DNA from: Rhodeus uyekii
Taxonomy: Eukaryota > Chordata > Actinopteri > Cypriniformes > Acheilognathidae
Length of the DNA: 64,000 nucleotides
NCBI GenBank assembly: GCA_037043235.1
Contig: JAWRVZ010000180.1
Location: forward strand, 1,256,102 to 1,320,101
Direction: 5' to 3'
Shown here: positions 53,431 to 64,000 of the stretch, piece by piece
How positions within the stretch are numbered: position 1 is the first letter of the stretch
Layout: the number at the start of each line of letters is the position of its first letter
Program-made: the position numbers and the translations under genes
The notes under the pieces: generated by a model
Databases searched by the model: none
Told to the model about the DNA's origin: nothing
Seen by the model: the letters and a program-made list of their open reading frames with translations, nothing else

Positions 53431-54193
53431 ACACTAAAATACATCAAATGTGGCTCGCAGTGCTTCCACAGCTGAGAGATAAGTTACATAAAACTCACTA
53501 CATACCTGGGGGAGAAGAAACATACCGTTCGCTCATTCACCACTCCAAACACTGCACAAACAGATTAAAACTGCGCGCACAAGATAGTAGGACGCCACAC
53601 TCTCTTGAACGCTAAGATTGGACAAACGGTCACGAAATGCAGATTAGCAGTGCTACTCAAAACATAGATCAAACAATGACGCTAAATCCCGCATTATCTC
53701 ACCTGACCAAATCCAGCATGCGCGTTTGGCCATGTCAATGGAGACAACATCAATGCAGGAAGTGACACCTGCCTAGATGCATACAGCCATAGCTACAGCC
53801 ATGCCTTTTATAGATGGTACCAGGCAAACGGCCCGCCCATAGTAGCTAATCTGCCAAATTAGCTAATCTGCTACACAAGGTATTACTGTATATCCTTGAG
53901 GAACCTTACATTTCATAGGAACAGAAGAGGAAGACCAATTTTACAATTCCAAAAAAAAGAAAGTTTCCCTTGAGAGATATAAACCAGTTAAAAACATTTC
54001 CTTGAATTGCTGCCCACCATCTTAAACACTCCAGAAGAATTGAATGTGCTTGATAAACATCAGGGCAGATTTCTCAGCAGAAACACACATAAAGCACAGG
54101 CTTAAGGCTTAAGGTGTACAGTTATACTAAAAGATAAAACCTGACAAAAACAGTCAGAACTATCAATCAGACTGAGGGAGTGGATTGTGTGAG
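53431..54193. other. Intergenic, nothing assigned
   Basis: No ORF, RNA or named repeat was recognised. Confidence 0.4.
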
Positions 54194-54198
54194 AGAGG

Positions 54199-54506
54199 TG
54201 TAGCAAAGGTCTTTGTTTGGGGAAGAAGGAGGCGGGAACCAACGGACATTAAACCAACTTTTAATGTGACACCAAACAAATACAAAATAAAAGTACTGGT
54301 GGCAGTCCCTCGCGGACGACTGCCGCCCACACAAACACAAAACAACATAATCCAGGCAAGGTCCTCTCTTGTCTTTCACTGTCGCCCCCCACTTTTATGC
54401 CTCCGCTCCTCCGTGAGACCCGAGGCTCACATGTGACTCTCATTACCAATCACTCCATCGGCTCTCGTGACGCTCTCATGTCCGTCCACCCCATCCTGCT
54501 CGCACA
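54199..54506 (-). mobile_element. Possible solo LTR, minus strand
   Basis: Plus-strand ends TGTAGCAAAGG and GCTCGCACA. The flanking pentamers AGAGG and ACAGG agree at four of five bases. On the minus strand CATAAAAGTGG (near 54400) could be the TATA box and an ATTAAAAG signal lies near 54258. Confidence 0.5.
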
Positions 54507-54511
54507 ACAGG

Positions 54512-55516
54512 TTTATCACCAGTTTAGATCATATTAATCATTTGGAGGCCTTAGAAATGTATCAAATATTATACAATAGGCTTTATTGGGTTCAAAAGGG
54601 TTTAAGGTAATTGTCTTATTAGAAGGCCAATTAAATTTGACTGACACAAATTTTAATGTTGTCAAAATTATGTCTGTGTAGTCCTTTGCTTTCCTGATGC
54701 AAAAACATTCCAGTCGTTGGGGCCATGGCTGTAATAATGAATAGTACAGGTTTTCTGATATTTATAAGTTTATTTATTAAGTACAATAAGATTACCAATA
54801 CATGTAAAATGAACATTATCTGGCTATCTTCATTATAGCTGTTACCATGGTAACCAAAGTCAGAGATAGCAGTCCAATGCTGAGACCAATGAATGAATGA
54901 TAGATGATGCTATTTATAGCCACTGCTGGTGAGCTGAATGTGTGACATGCAGAGATGTGTTAACTGTCCTATTAGTCACATCAGCAGAATAATCTTCAGA
55001 CTTTATTTATACAGTTGAGACAACAGCTTTAAACGGCTTTATGCCGTCAAAATAAAGTAGGCTACTGCCGAAATCTTGCCCTGGATTGATTAAATCTGGA
55101 CCACTCATTAGAAATTTTAGCATCATGCTCTTCTCTGTCTGACTTATGGTTTAGTCTTTTTCTCACAGTTCTCTTGACAGACACGACTGTATGTAGATAA
55201 AACGAAAATGTTATATAAATTGTTATCTAAAAGTGGCTGGTTATTACAGCTCCAGGGAAAGTTAATTATCCACATTTCCATTCATATTTTGCCTGGCACA
55301 TATTGTGCACATGTGTGGTATATCTGACAGTTATGTCCAGTCCTCAAACTTGATTTACCAAGTGTTGGAAGAGTTTGATAGTGGCCCAGCAGTGCACAAC
55401 ACGATATTTAAAAGGAAACATAAGTTAAAAACACAGAGGAATCAAGCCCCAATGCAACAGAATCAGCACAGATATTCTCTGATGCTGAACCTTTGTCTTA
55501 CTGTTCCTATTGTCAT
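54512..55516. other. Intergenic, nothing assigned
   Basis: AT-rich. No supported gene or repeat. Confidence 0.4.
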
Positions 55517-55602
55517 CAAGTCAAGTCACCTTAATTTATATAGCACTTTTTAAAATACAGATTGTTTCAAAGCAGCTTTACAGTGATAACAGGAAACAAA
55601 GC
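55517..55602 (-). mobile_element. L2-type LINE tail, minus strand
   Basis: Begins with an AAGTC repeat, followed by ATTTATATAGCACTTTTTAA and CAAAGCAGCTTTACAGTG, the inverse of the common tail. Confidence 0.8.
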
Positions 55603-55689
55603 AATTAGCAAAGAAGAAATATATGAGCTTTGCAAAACGGTTATGTCTGAAATGTAAGTTATTTAGTATTAATGGCTTTGTCCTGATCA

Positions 55690-55772
55690 TCCGGTCAGGG
55701 TTGATTTCAGCTGATTTCAGGGTTGATTTCAGCTGATTTCAGGGTTGATTTCAGCTGATTTCAGGGTTGATT
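55690..55772. repeat. 22-bp tandem repeat
   Basis: About three and a half units of GGGTTGATTTCAGCTGATTTCA. Confidence 0.88.
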
Positions 55773-56968
55773 TCGCCAGTGTCCTGCATATTTTAGCTCT
55801 AACCCCAGCCAAACACACCCAGACAAGTCAATCAAGGTTTCACCCAAACATTGTTCCAGAAGTGATTCACTCAATATATGACACCATGGCAAAGAAAAGG
55901 CCCAGTGTGACTTTTGTTTCATGCCAACCAAAACTACAGCAAAAGCACCGTTTACAACAAACAAAACAGGTATTTTAATATATGTGTGGCCACAACACTG
56001 CTGGCTCTCATGGCAATGCACAACAGGTTTGGTAGTGCAATATATATGTTTTCATTTGTTACACTTATAAGAAGGAAACGGTGTCCGTTCTTGGGGCAAC
56101 ACATTTATTTCTGTCAAAAGACAAAAACACCGGTTAATCAAGGAGCTCTGCGTTTAGTGTACACTGCAACTCATCACATACTGACACTGTTTCTGTTCTG
56201 TTATTCTTATGTCTTATCACAGCACTATAGCACAAACCACAACATGTCTAGTACAAATGTTTAGGCAGGTAAATGGCACTTCTGGGAGGATCTGCCAAGT
56301 CCGGCCACGTCCGAAACCTAGAATCCAGCCCAATAGGGGGCTTGGAAGTAAGAGTGTGATACCACAAAGAACCGCGGGAACTTCCCTAATTTTTCCCGGG
56401 CCTTCTACTCCCATATGATAGGTGAACACTGCCGTGTTGCCGGATTATGGACAAGTTGATGACCCCTAGATCTGCCTTGCAGAACCCATTGGGAGACCTC
56501 TGGTAGGCGTAGATACGCGACCAGACAGTCTACAAAGGAAAACAGCCTATGAAGGCTGTGTTATGAGGGAGTGACCCCTCGGGACCACTCCCAAAATGTA
56601 AGGGTGTATCCGTTGATAGCATATGCGTCGAGAAGGAGCATCAGTTATGGGTCCTAGAATCTGGAATGTGCTAGAAACTCTAGGAGGGGGCGACTCCCCA
56701 AAGCAACCCGACTCGGAGGCTGCAGTTGAGGACTATCACCAATGTGAGGTCGGACCTCTTCTCAAAGCCTTCTTAGCAGAGGAGGCGGTCCTCAGATCCG
56801 GCCCTGTGCCAGAGCCTGAGAGCGTTGGCCCGACCTCCTGGTTTTCAGGGAAGGGTAGCGGTAACGACACTCTGCTTGGGCAGAATAACCCCTCAGGATC
56901 AGGATCGTCGCGACACAGAGGTCCGATATGGGTCCTAGAACCAGGACCCTAGAACCTACACTATAGAA

Positions 56969-57710
56969 CAGGGGTGGGCAAACTATTTGTCTCGCGGGCC
57001 ACATTGGTTTCTTAAAATTAACAGAGGGGCCGGGTGAAGGTCGTACCTGTGCATTTACTTATAAGAAGTCCTAGAAAACCTGTATAAAGTATAGTTTGGT
57101 CTTAAATCACTCGACTGGGACACGTGAAATTACAACAAAACAATATTAATACAATTTAATCGACAGAAAAACCATAATATGCAATGTGACTGAATCATAT
57201 ATTTGCCTCAGCTCTAGATTGACAATCACAGGCGTCCAATCACAACTGACCTCTGGAAAAAAGGGAACTAACCAATGACGTTTTATGTTACTATTACAAG
57301 AGCAAGCCCCGCCCCACGACTGACAAAAATAAAAGTGCAAAAACAGCAGTCGAGAGCGGGTGAATGTTCGCGCGCGCGCGAGTGATTACAATGAGCTCGC
57401 GGGTACCCGTATTTACGTGTAGCTCTGTTTTCCGCTCGCGGATGTAATTTACGCGCGCTCAAACATCAGTTTTGCGCTCGTTCCTTTTTAGCACGGAATT
57501 AACGCTATAAAGGGCGGTATAGAGGGGTTTGCAACACATGCCTATTCTCCACCACACCTTCAGCGCCACTGCCGCTTTCAACCGCGACAGTGTGACATTA
57601 CAGGGAAATGTAAAATGAAGGTTTAATATAGGTTCGGCAAGTTCGGCGGGCCGGATTAAAAAGCCCAACGGGCCGGATATGGCCCGCGGGCCGTAGTTTG
57701 CCCACCCCTG
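56969..57710. mobile_element. Non-autonomous hAT transposon (CAGGGGTGGGCAAACT group)
   Basis: Perfect inverted ends CAGGGGTGGGCAAACT / AGTTTGCCCACCCCTG and an 8-bp duplication CTATAGAA (56961-56968 and 57711-57718). 742 bp; homologous to 16764-17359 with about 150 bp of extra sequence near its right end. No transposase. Confidence 0.95.
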
Positions 57711-57776
57711 CTATAGAAGGTGCATTGGCGTGCCTTGTGACCTTGATAGTGTGGAACTTGGTTACTCCTCTGAGAA

Positions 57777-57802
57777 CCCCCCCCCCCCCCCCCCCCCCCC
57801 CC
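57777..57802. repeat. Poly-C run
   Basis: About 26 consecutive C bases. Confidence 0.95.
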
Positions 57803-58580
57803 TTACGGTCTGGCCACCTCTGCTGTGGTCCAGGTACAGCAACCCGAGTGACTATTATAAGCTCTTGACGACTGAAAGGGTGGCATCGATGTGCACAGGG
57901 GGAGAGCGTGCTGACATTGACACTGATCCACAGATGACACACTCCTCTAAGTTCAGCCTGAACCTCAATATTTCAAGAGAGAAAGAACGACATCTCGATG
58001 TCGAACCGCTAGCCTGGTGACTGAGGAAATAGCCAGACAGCAAGGGATGTTCTTAGAACCCGCTGTGTAACAGCAAAGGGTGAAAATGTGGGGTGACAGA
58101 GCTAGGCCAATGAAGAAGCATCCGAAACAGGTACGCCTCCCCCCCAGAGGTGAACCTGCGGAGCTTCGTGGATGGAGATGTGAGAATGAGCATCTTCAGT
58201 TAGAAGGTGACAAACCAGTCCTTACACCTGGTTTTAGAAACATTCTTGCATTACTGTGCAATTGAAAAAGACACAGATCTCACTGGGCCATGAACCCCAT
58301 CCACTTGGATCAAAGAAGAGACAGCTGTACAGCCGGACCCTCTGACCGAGAGGGGTGCATGATCTATGGCACCTTGCCTCAGAAGAGTATACTTCTTGTT
58401 CCATGATCAGCGCCAATACTTTAGGGTATTGTATGCAGGACCCATTAGGGGACAACTGGAGCGTGCGCACACGACCAGAAAGTCCACTTAGGGAACCAGC
58501 CTCCTAAGGCTGGCCTCTGGTACTTGAAGAGCTACCACCACAGGCTTTCTTGGGGAACGACTGGGTTAAGTGCTCTAAGA

Positions 58581-58839
58581 CAGTGGTCCCCAACCTTTTT
58601 ATTGTCGCGGACCGTGCAACGTCTGATAACTTTACCGTGTCCCGGGGGGCCTGGCGGAGCGATTGTCCTGTCGACCGGGGGGAGGGGGGTAGTGGCGGAG
58701 GAGAGAGATACTGCCGCTTGCAACAGCTCTACTCTACCCAGAAATGGGATGGAAGTAATTTAATGTTCCTTGGGCGGCCCAATACCATTTGACCGGTACC
58801 AATTGATCCGCAGACCGGCCCGAGGGTTGGGGACCACTG
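58581..58839. mobile_element. Non-autonomous hAT element (CAGTGGTCCCCAACC group)
   Basis: Ends CAGTGGTCCCCAACC and GGTTGGGGACCACTG are perfect inverted repeats, with an 8-bp duplication CTCTAAGA (58573-58580 and 58840-58847). 259 bp. Confidence 0.95.
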
Positions 58840-60073
58840 CTCTAAGACCCTCCTTTGAGGGGGCGACTCCCCCAGAACAACCCGACTCAGGGGTGACAGA
58901 TGAGGAAGATCGCCTAAGTGAGGCCTGGAGTACTAGCGTCAAATTCTCATGCTTTTAGCCTGCTTAGCGGTGAGGATGGTCCTCAGATCCGTCCTCATGC
59001 TAGAAGCTGAGCCTGAGAGCATCGGACCGATCCCCCGGTTTTCTTGAGGGGGAAAGATCCTCAGACCGAGTTGACCGAAAGGTGACAGAGGGACGTCAGG
59101 ATCTTTTTTGTTATTTTATTCCTTTTTAAAACCTCTCTGTAGCTGCCAGAGCCACATTCTTGGAGTGGCCAACTTCTCGAAGAGGCCGACTCCCTAGCGG
59201 CCCGGAGAGAGAATCCTCGCCCTCATCGAGTTCCCTGAGCATCTACGCTTGTAAAGCCTGCAGTAGAAGTAGGGTGCCTAAGCCTACCACTGCCAGGTTG
59301 AAGCGGAATATGCTCTTCCCACCAGAGTAAAGTGACCCGCATGGCTTGGTGGGCAGCGCCAGGGATTTACCTCCGCTGGGATGGAATCGCGCAGGAGACA
59401 TTCATTCAAGATGCATTTATTAAGATTAGCTTCCCTGTTCTTGGCAATCTTTTTTTATGCTTAGTCGCGAGACAGTGTGAATCACAACCTCGACAACCTC
59501 ATAGGCCTTGGAGGAAAAAGGCGAAACTTCCTCTCCAGCCTCGACACTAACACGTTCCAACTCCTCAGATCTGGATCGTTGCAGCGTCAGTGTGCCCCTG
59601 CCTGGTCGAAAGTTGAAATAAATATTTTTATATCATGCGAACCCCGGAACAAAGATTGCCACTGAGGCTTGGCAACAGTGGGATCCGAGACCTGAGAACG
59701 CAAACCTGGGTGGCGAAAAAGTTTTAGAAACCGCCTTTAGGTTTTTGTTTTTTTATTGCTCCAAACAAGTCTAACATAAGAGTTGTGTAGCCCTGCCAGC
59801 TCTAGTGAGGGCAGGGGAAGCACACACTCTAAAACATGTTGGTTTGCCATTAATATAAAAAGTGTGGAAGTCCCTTGTCTTTTTAAACTAGCGAGGAAAG
59901 ATATACTTTTGTTTCACATACACAGATCAACCAGCTTCACACAAACCCAACCGACACAGAGCTTTGCTGAAGACACTCAAAGCTGTATCATGACGTCACC
60001 AACTTTACGAGACTACATGCAAAGGCATTCCCCTAGCATTTTGATGCAGCTCGAGTTCCCATGAAAGGGAACT

Positions 60074-61415
60074 AATGACTATCATGGGACAGGAGGAAAT
60101 ATCTTTAAGGAATAGAAAGGGTGATGTGTTCCTGGTATGGAGAGGAAAACTGTTGTAGGAGTCTTTATCTTTGAGGGTTAGAAAGGTGCAGGAGCATCCC
60201 TCCCTTTCTTTGTCACTCTCTATTAGGCAACTGTGCATGTCTGTATGACTACTGACCTTTTCTCATGAGAAAGTAAACCTTTACAAAGACAATTGGAAAA
60301 TTTGTCTCTTATTCAGAATTGATAAAAGATTTTGCCACCTCAGGCACGGATACTGCGTGGCTACGGTAAACTTTGGGATAAACAGAGAGAATAATATTAG
60401 CATAGATACCAGTACAACCCTGCATTGTAAAGATGCCTGCGACTCCACATGAACATCTCATGGCTCAGTTGTGATCTCTAGGTAACCTGCTGCCATCAGA
60501 AAGAAAAAAAACGTTTAAGATTAGGACATCTCGTTACTGCTCAGCATAATCTTGAATGTGTTGTTTTTCCTGTAAATATAAATATCATGTTTTATATTTG
60601 ACCACACATACATTTTGTAATGCTAAAATTTTGATCTGTTTTCAAAATTTTTATGCAATAGTTTGGTACGTAAGTCTTTTAATTGTATATGTTCATCACA
60701 TGATTTCCCAAACTGGGGTTTATGAGTTTAAGAAAATCAAATGATGAAATTATAAAAAATAAATCATTTAAAAATAAAAACAAACTCATTTACTTTGATG
60801 TTCTATCAGGGGAATTTGCTTTTACATCAACAGTCTGTTACTGCCATCTACTGGGCATGTTTTTTCATACTGCTGTACTAATTATTCCATCTAGTTAGTT
60901 CCATCTAGACTTATTTTCAGATTATTCAAAGGATCTTTTAACTAATAGATGACCCAATACAGGTTAAGGCACTGAGGCGAGGATAACTGTTTTCGGTAAC
61001 CGCCTACTTTTTTATAGTTAAACCGCGTAAAGAGATCAATCTGCTCAATGAAGACTAGGAGACTAGGAGAATTTCAGTCAGTTGATAGAGAGTTTACTGA
61101 TGTGGGGGCGATTCGGACATCCATGAATATATATTCTTTTCTTTTTCTTTTTTGTATATATATTTCTTTCTTTTTCTTATTTTAATGATTTGTAATGACT
61201 GATTTTTAATCAAGTTAGGGATGTAATGTAATCAATTATTAGTTAAAGCCTTTGCTTTGCTTCTCTGTATTTTTCCACAGAATAAGGATGAATATTGTCA
61301 GCACTTCTCACCAGATAGAACATGTTATCAGAATGTAGAAGTCTTTCTGAAGTCTTTCTGTTGATAGTTGGAGCCTGAGCCGAGTTCAGCCTTGGAGAAG
61401 CTGTGTGTCTCTCTC

Positions 61416-61514
<99 letters not shown>

Positions 61515-63141
61515 ATATGGTCTGTATTGGTGAGGTGATTAACCGGCACTATAAGACAGAATGACTTGTTGTTCTCGACAAGCTGACGCCTAAAAATGCA
61601 TGTAATGATATTAATATTAATATAATTGCTGTAGCAATGTACTTGTATGGGGGTGGCCTACGAACTCCTTATGAGACATGAAGCTTCTGCTGATGAAACT
61701 GCAAACTAAACTTCACTAAAATTTCTACAATTGACTGCACTTCTGACTCCTGCTCTTCATTCAACATATCTGCTCCTCGCGTCTTCTATACTGAAGAGAA
61801 CATTCAGCCTCAAAATAACTTAGGATACAGAAGCACTAGGCCTTACATTCATATGGCTATTCAGCTGATTTTATTTCTACAGGTTCTGATACTGTACTAT
61901 CTGTATTAGCAACATCCGAAGATGGTATTTTGTTCTTTACACAAATTAAGTTATTCCAAGACATTATCTTTGACTCTCTATGTTCCATGAAATGATGTTT
62001 TATTAACAAAGTTCGGGAGGAGCACGTTCAAATGATTAATACAATCAACACGTCATCAGCAATTACTCCTCATCCTATCAGCAGGAGAGGAAGTACGTAT
62101 ATATAGACACGTTTGACTCACCTACAGCTCTTTGACATTTTTCGGCAGCTCGACAGTTTACGGCATTGTGGCTCCGCCTTCTGGTCGCTATACACCCGAA
62201 ATCGAGCTCCACTCGTCAGATGGATTCTCCACGAAAACCTCCGGACCCAGTAGCGATCCCCATCCGCCCAACACTATGCTATCTATATTATATCACCCTC
62301 AGCAATACATCACGGGTGCCAGACCAAACAAACGGGTCCTAAGCAACAACAAGCAACGCACAGTAAGACTTGAGGCCTGTTCTCGCCACCAAGCAAACAT
62401 CCGTATCCAGCAGCTCTACATCGGCTTTAATCGCTCCTGCCATTGAGAAAGGACGATAAAGCTGGTCGAGCTACAAGCTCGACTCCCAGGCAATGCCGCT
62501 TTCTTCCTGCTAGCCAGGCCGCCGCCGCGAGCCTCAGCAGACCGCGCTGCAGCTTCAGCTCACACTCTCTCTGTCCGTCAGCTCACACAAACAAGAGCAG
62601 CTGTAATCCTTCCCGGCGCTTTTATTTCTGCATCGCTAAATCACGAGCAGTTGTGCCTCTCAATACTACTGTTCCGGGGAACCCACGTCTGAGATGTGAT
62701 TGTTCTAAAGTAACGCGCTGCTTCCTCGCAACTCAAGCAGTAGCGCGCACCGAAGCCAGATCGCGCGCAGTACAGTCCGATCGCACGCGCCACTTCAGAT
62801 CGCGCTCATTACAGTCGATCGCGCGCTCAACCGCCCACACAAGAATCAAGTACTTATTGCCAACGCTGCCTTGTTGTTTCAACTTAATCGGCTATTAAGT
62901 GGACTCGCCGGAAAGAAACCATATGCACTTTCTATTTTCAAAGTAATTCTTTGCCTTCACTGTTTCAATCCTTTAAGTCCATGATAAGCTTTATAAGTCG
63001 ATAGACGTCTGTAACCAAAATAATTCAAGAGATTGAAACACTGAACAGCAACAAGCTTTGAGCGCTTTCTCTGGCTCAGCGCCAGCCAATGTGTTCAAAT
63101 CTAGCAGGCGATCATGTGATGCCCCGCCTTTCGCCACATTG
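60074..63141. other. Intergenic, simple repeats only
   Basis: Apart from the (GT)n array at 61421-61512 there are short T-rich stretches (61137-61180) and a TATATATAG box at about 62097 followed by a GC-richer 800 bp with unsupported ORFs (62132-62446, 62443-62898). I see no conserved protein. Confidence 0.4.
61421..61512. repeat. (GT)n microsatellite
   Basis: About 90 bp of uninterrupted GT dinucleotides. Confidence 0.95.
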
Positions 63142-63149
63142 TCCAAGAA

Positions 63150-63871
63150 CAGGGGCAGCCAACCCGCATGCGGCTCTTTGACTGCTTTCGCAGCTCTCAT
63201 CCGGCCCGCTGAGACCTTTTTGTCTACAAAAACATAAATTTACATGTATCCTGCCAAGATCAGCCGCCGCTCACGTGGACATGATGTTTTTACCGAATTC
63301 AAATAGAGGCGCGCAGAAGCGCGTTCCCTTTCGAGAGTAGGAACGAGATGTTTAATGAAATGCATTTGGGAACTCCTCCCCTTCACGTCATTTCTGAAAC
63401 TTTATGGATAACAGCAGTTGACAACTGGCCAATCGTAGCGCGATGCAGATCTGGCTGCCAGACGGTATAAATATCTTAAATAGCATTTTCTTCATACTTC
63501 TCTAAACGGAATATGATAAAATTACAGAGGTTACGATAGTAACCGGAGACGTTTTCCAACCGATCACTACATTACCAAGCCGCTGCTTACTTTTATACTT
63601 CCTGTCACCGTCAATGAGATGATATACCGTTTTTCCCGCATATATAATCCACAGACGCATTGTCTGCATGCTTGCATAGCTCGTGGGTTGCCATATGTAA
63701 AAAGTATTAAAAAATTTATTTATAAACGTATTAAATGTGTGATATATGTGCGAGACCTTTCTAATGTCAAAAACCCCATCAACAAATGCGAATTTAACAG
63801 TCTTTCATGCGGCTCCGCAGCCACGAGCTTTATTTTGAGGCTCATTATGCTGAACAGGTTGGCCACCCCTG
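63150..63871. mobile_element. hAT-type element with nested repeat
   Basis: Ends CAGGGGCAGCCAACCC and GGTTGGCCACCCCTG are near-inverted. The flanks TCCAAGAA (63142-63149) and TCCAAGAT (63872-63879) are a target duplication with one mismatch. Inside, 63325-63560 carries the GTTCCCT...GGAACGAGA / GGTTACGATAGTAACC repeat. No transposase was recognised. Confidence 0.8.
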
Positions 63872-63879
63872 TCCAAGAT

Positions 63880-64000
63880 TGAGATGTACCAGTTTCACGA
63901 TAAACTCTTCCTCCCAAGTTCCTTCATTGTATCCCACTGTCGAAAGGAGCTCTTGCACTCAACAAACACTGCAACCGAGCCTCCAACAACACCACGCGGT
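63880..64000. other. Window end, nothing assigned
   Basis: Short flank without recognisable features. Confidence 0.4.

Larger units (their letters stand above)
56269..60073. repeat. Complex repeat with two diverged large units and nested hAT elements
   Basis: The segments 56440-56950 and 58420-59100 share blocks in the same order: ACCCATT(G/A)GG.GAC, GACCAGA.AGTC.AC, AGCCT..(G/T)AAGGCTG, GGGGGCGACTCCCC, AACCCGACTC, GGTCCTCAGATCCG. They are diverged tandem copies about 2 kb apart. Two hAT elements lie inside. The right end at about 60050-60073 (CTCGAGTTCCC...AAAGGGAAC) resembles the repeat termini at 18460 and 51290. No protein-coding content was recognised. Confidence 0.55.

Noticed and set aside
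56623..56952. 109-residue ORF
   Set aside because: It lies in a non-coding repeat whose second copy at about 58850-59100 does not keep the frame.
62132..62898. Two ORFs (104 and 151 residues) downstream of a TATATATAG box
   Set aside because: Compositions typical of GC-rich non-coding DNA, no recognisable domain, and no splice or poly(A) context. Kept only as a note in the intergenic entry.

Overview
The window is teleost fish nuclear DNA, most like a cyprinid. It has vertebrate exon-intron genes with GT/AG boundaries and a very high load of young, nested transposable elements: Tc1/mariner, Harbinger, several hAT groups, L2-type LINEs and many LTR elements. There are no prokaryotic features.

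Two host genes are supported. The plus strand carries the 3' three quarters of ss18l1 (CREST, a BAF chromatin-remodelling subunit). Nine coding exons run from base 1 to a stop at 33873, followed by a 3' UTR to about 34860. The minus strand carries a complete two-exon K2P potassium channel of the TASK group, best matching kcnk15 (exon 1 at 43103-43391, exon 2 at 39381-40312). The two genes are tail to tail.

Layout. 40-11435 is one ss18l1 intron holding a young gag-only LTR element (481-2912), a Tc1 relic, and two minus-strand gag-only LTR elements (5016-8196 and 8507-11225); the first of these is split by a Tc1 element that is itself split by a Harbinger element. 13016-30550 is a 17.5-kb intron with another gag-only relic, a small retroposon encoding a membrane/coiled-coil protein, a solo LTR, a LINE, and an old LTR element (20365-29721) split by a nearly complete 7.4-kb Ty3/gypsy-type element. 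That element has the domain order gag-PR-IN-RT-RNase H, as in Gmr1. 35-39 kb is intergenic L2 sequence and simple repeats. 43.4-50.4 kb holds hAT elements, a 600-bp palindrome, head-to-head L2 copies and another gag-only LTR element. 50.4-64 kb is repeats only, including a sushi-type gypsy RT/RNase H fragment.

The most interesting material is the family of small LTR elements. Each encodes only a capsid-like domain followed by a proline-rich tail. In the two copies whose 5' junction is preserved, the sequence one base after the LTR is an 11-nt perfect complement of the LTR segment lying exactly 30 nt downstream of its TATA box. That is the arrangement expected for self-primed (Tf1/sushi-type) reverse transcription rather than tRNA priming. 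Second in interest is the retroposon at 15043-16300 (a second copy lies at 9606-10603), which encodes a one-pass membrane protein with a coiled coil and no reverse transcriptase.
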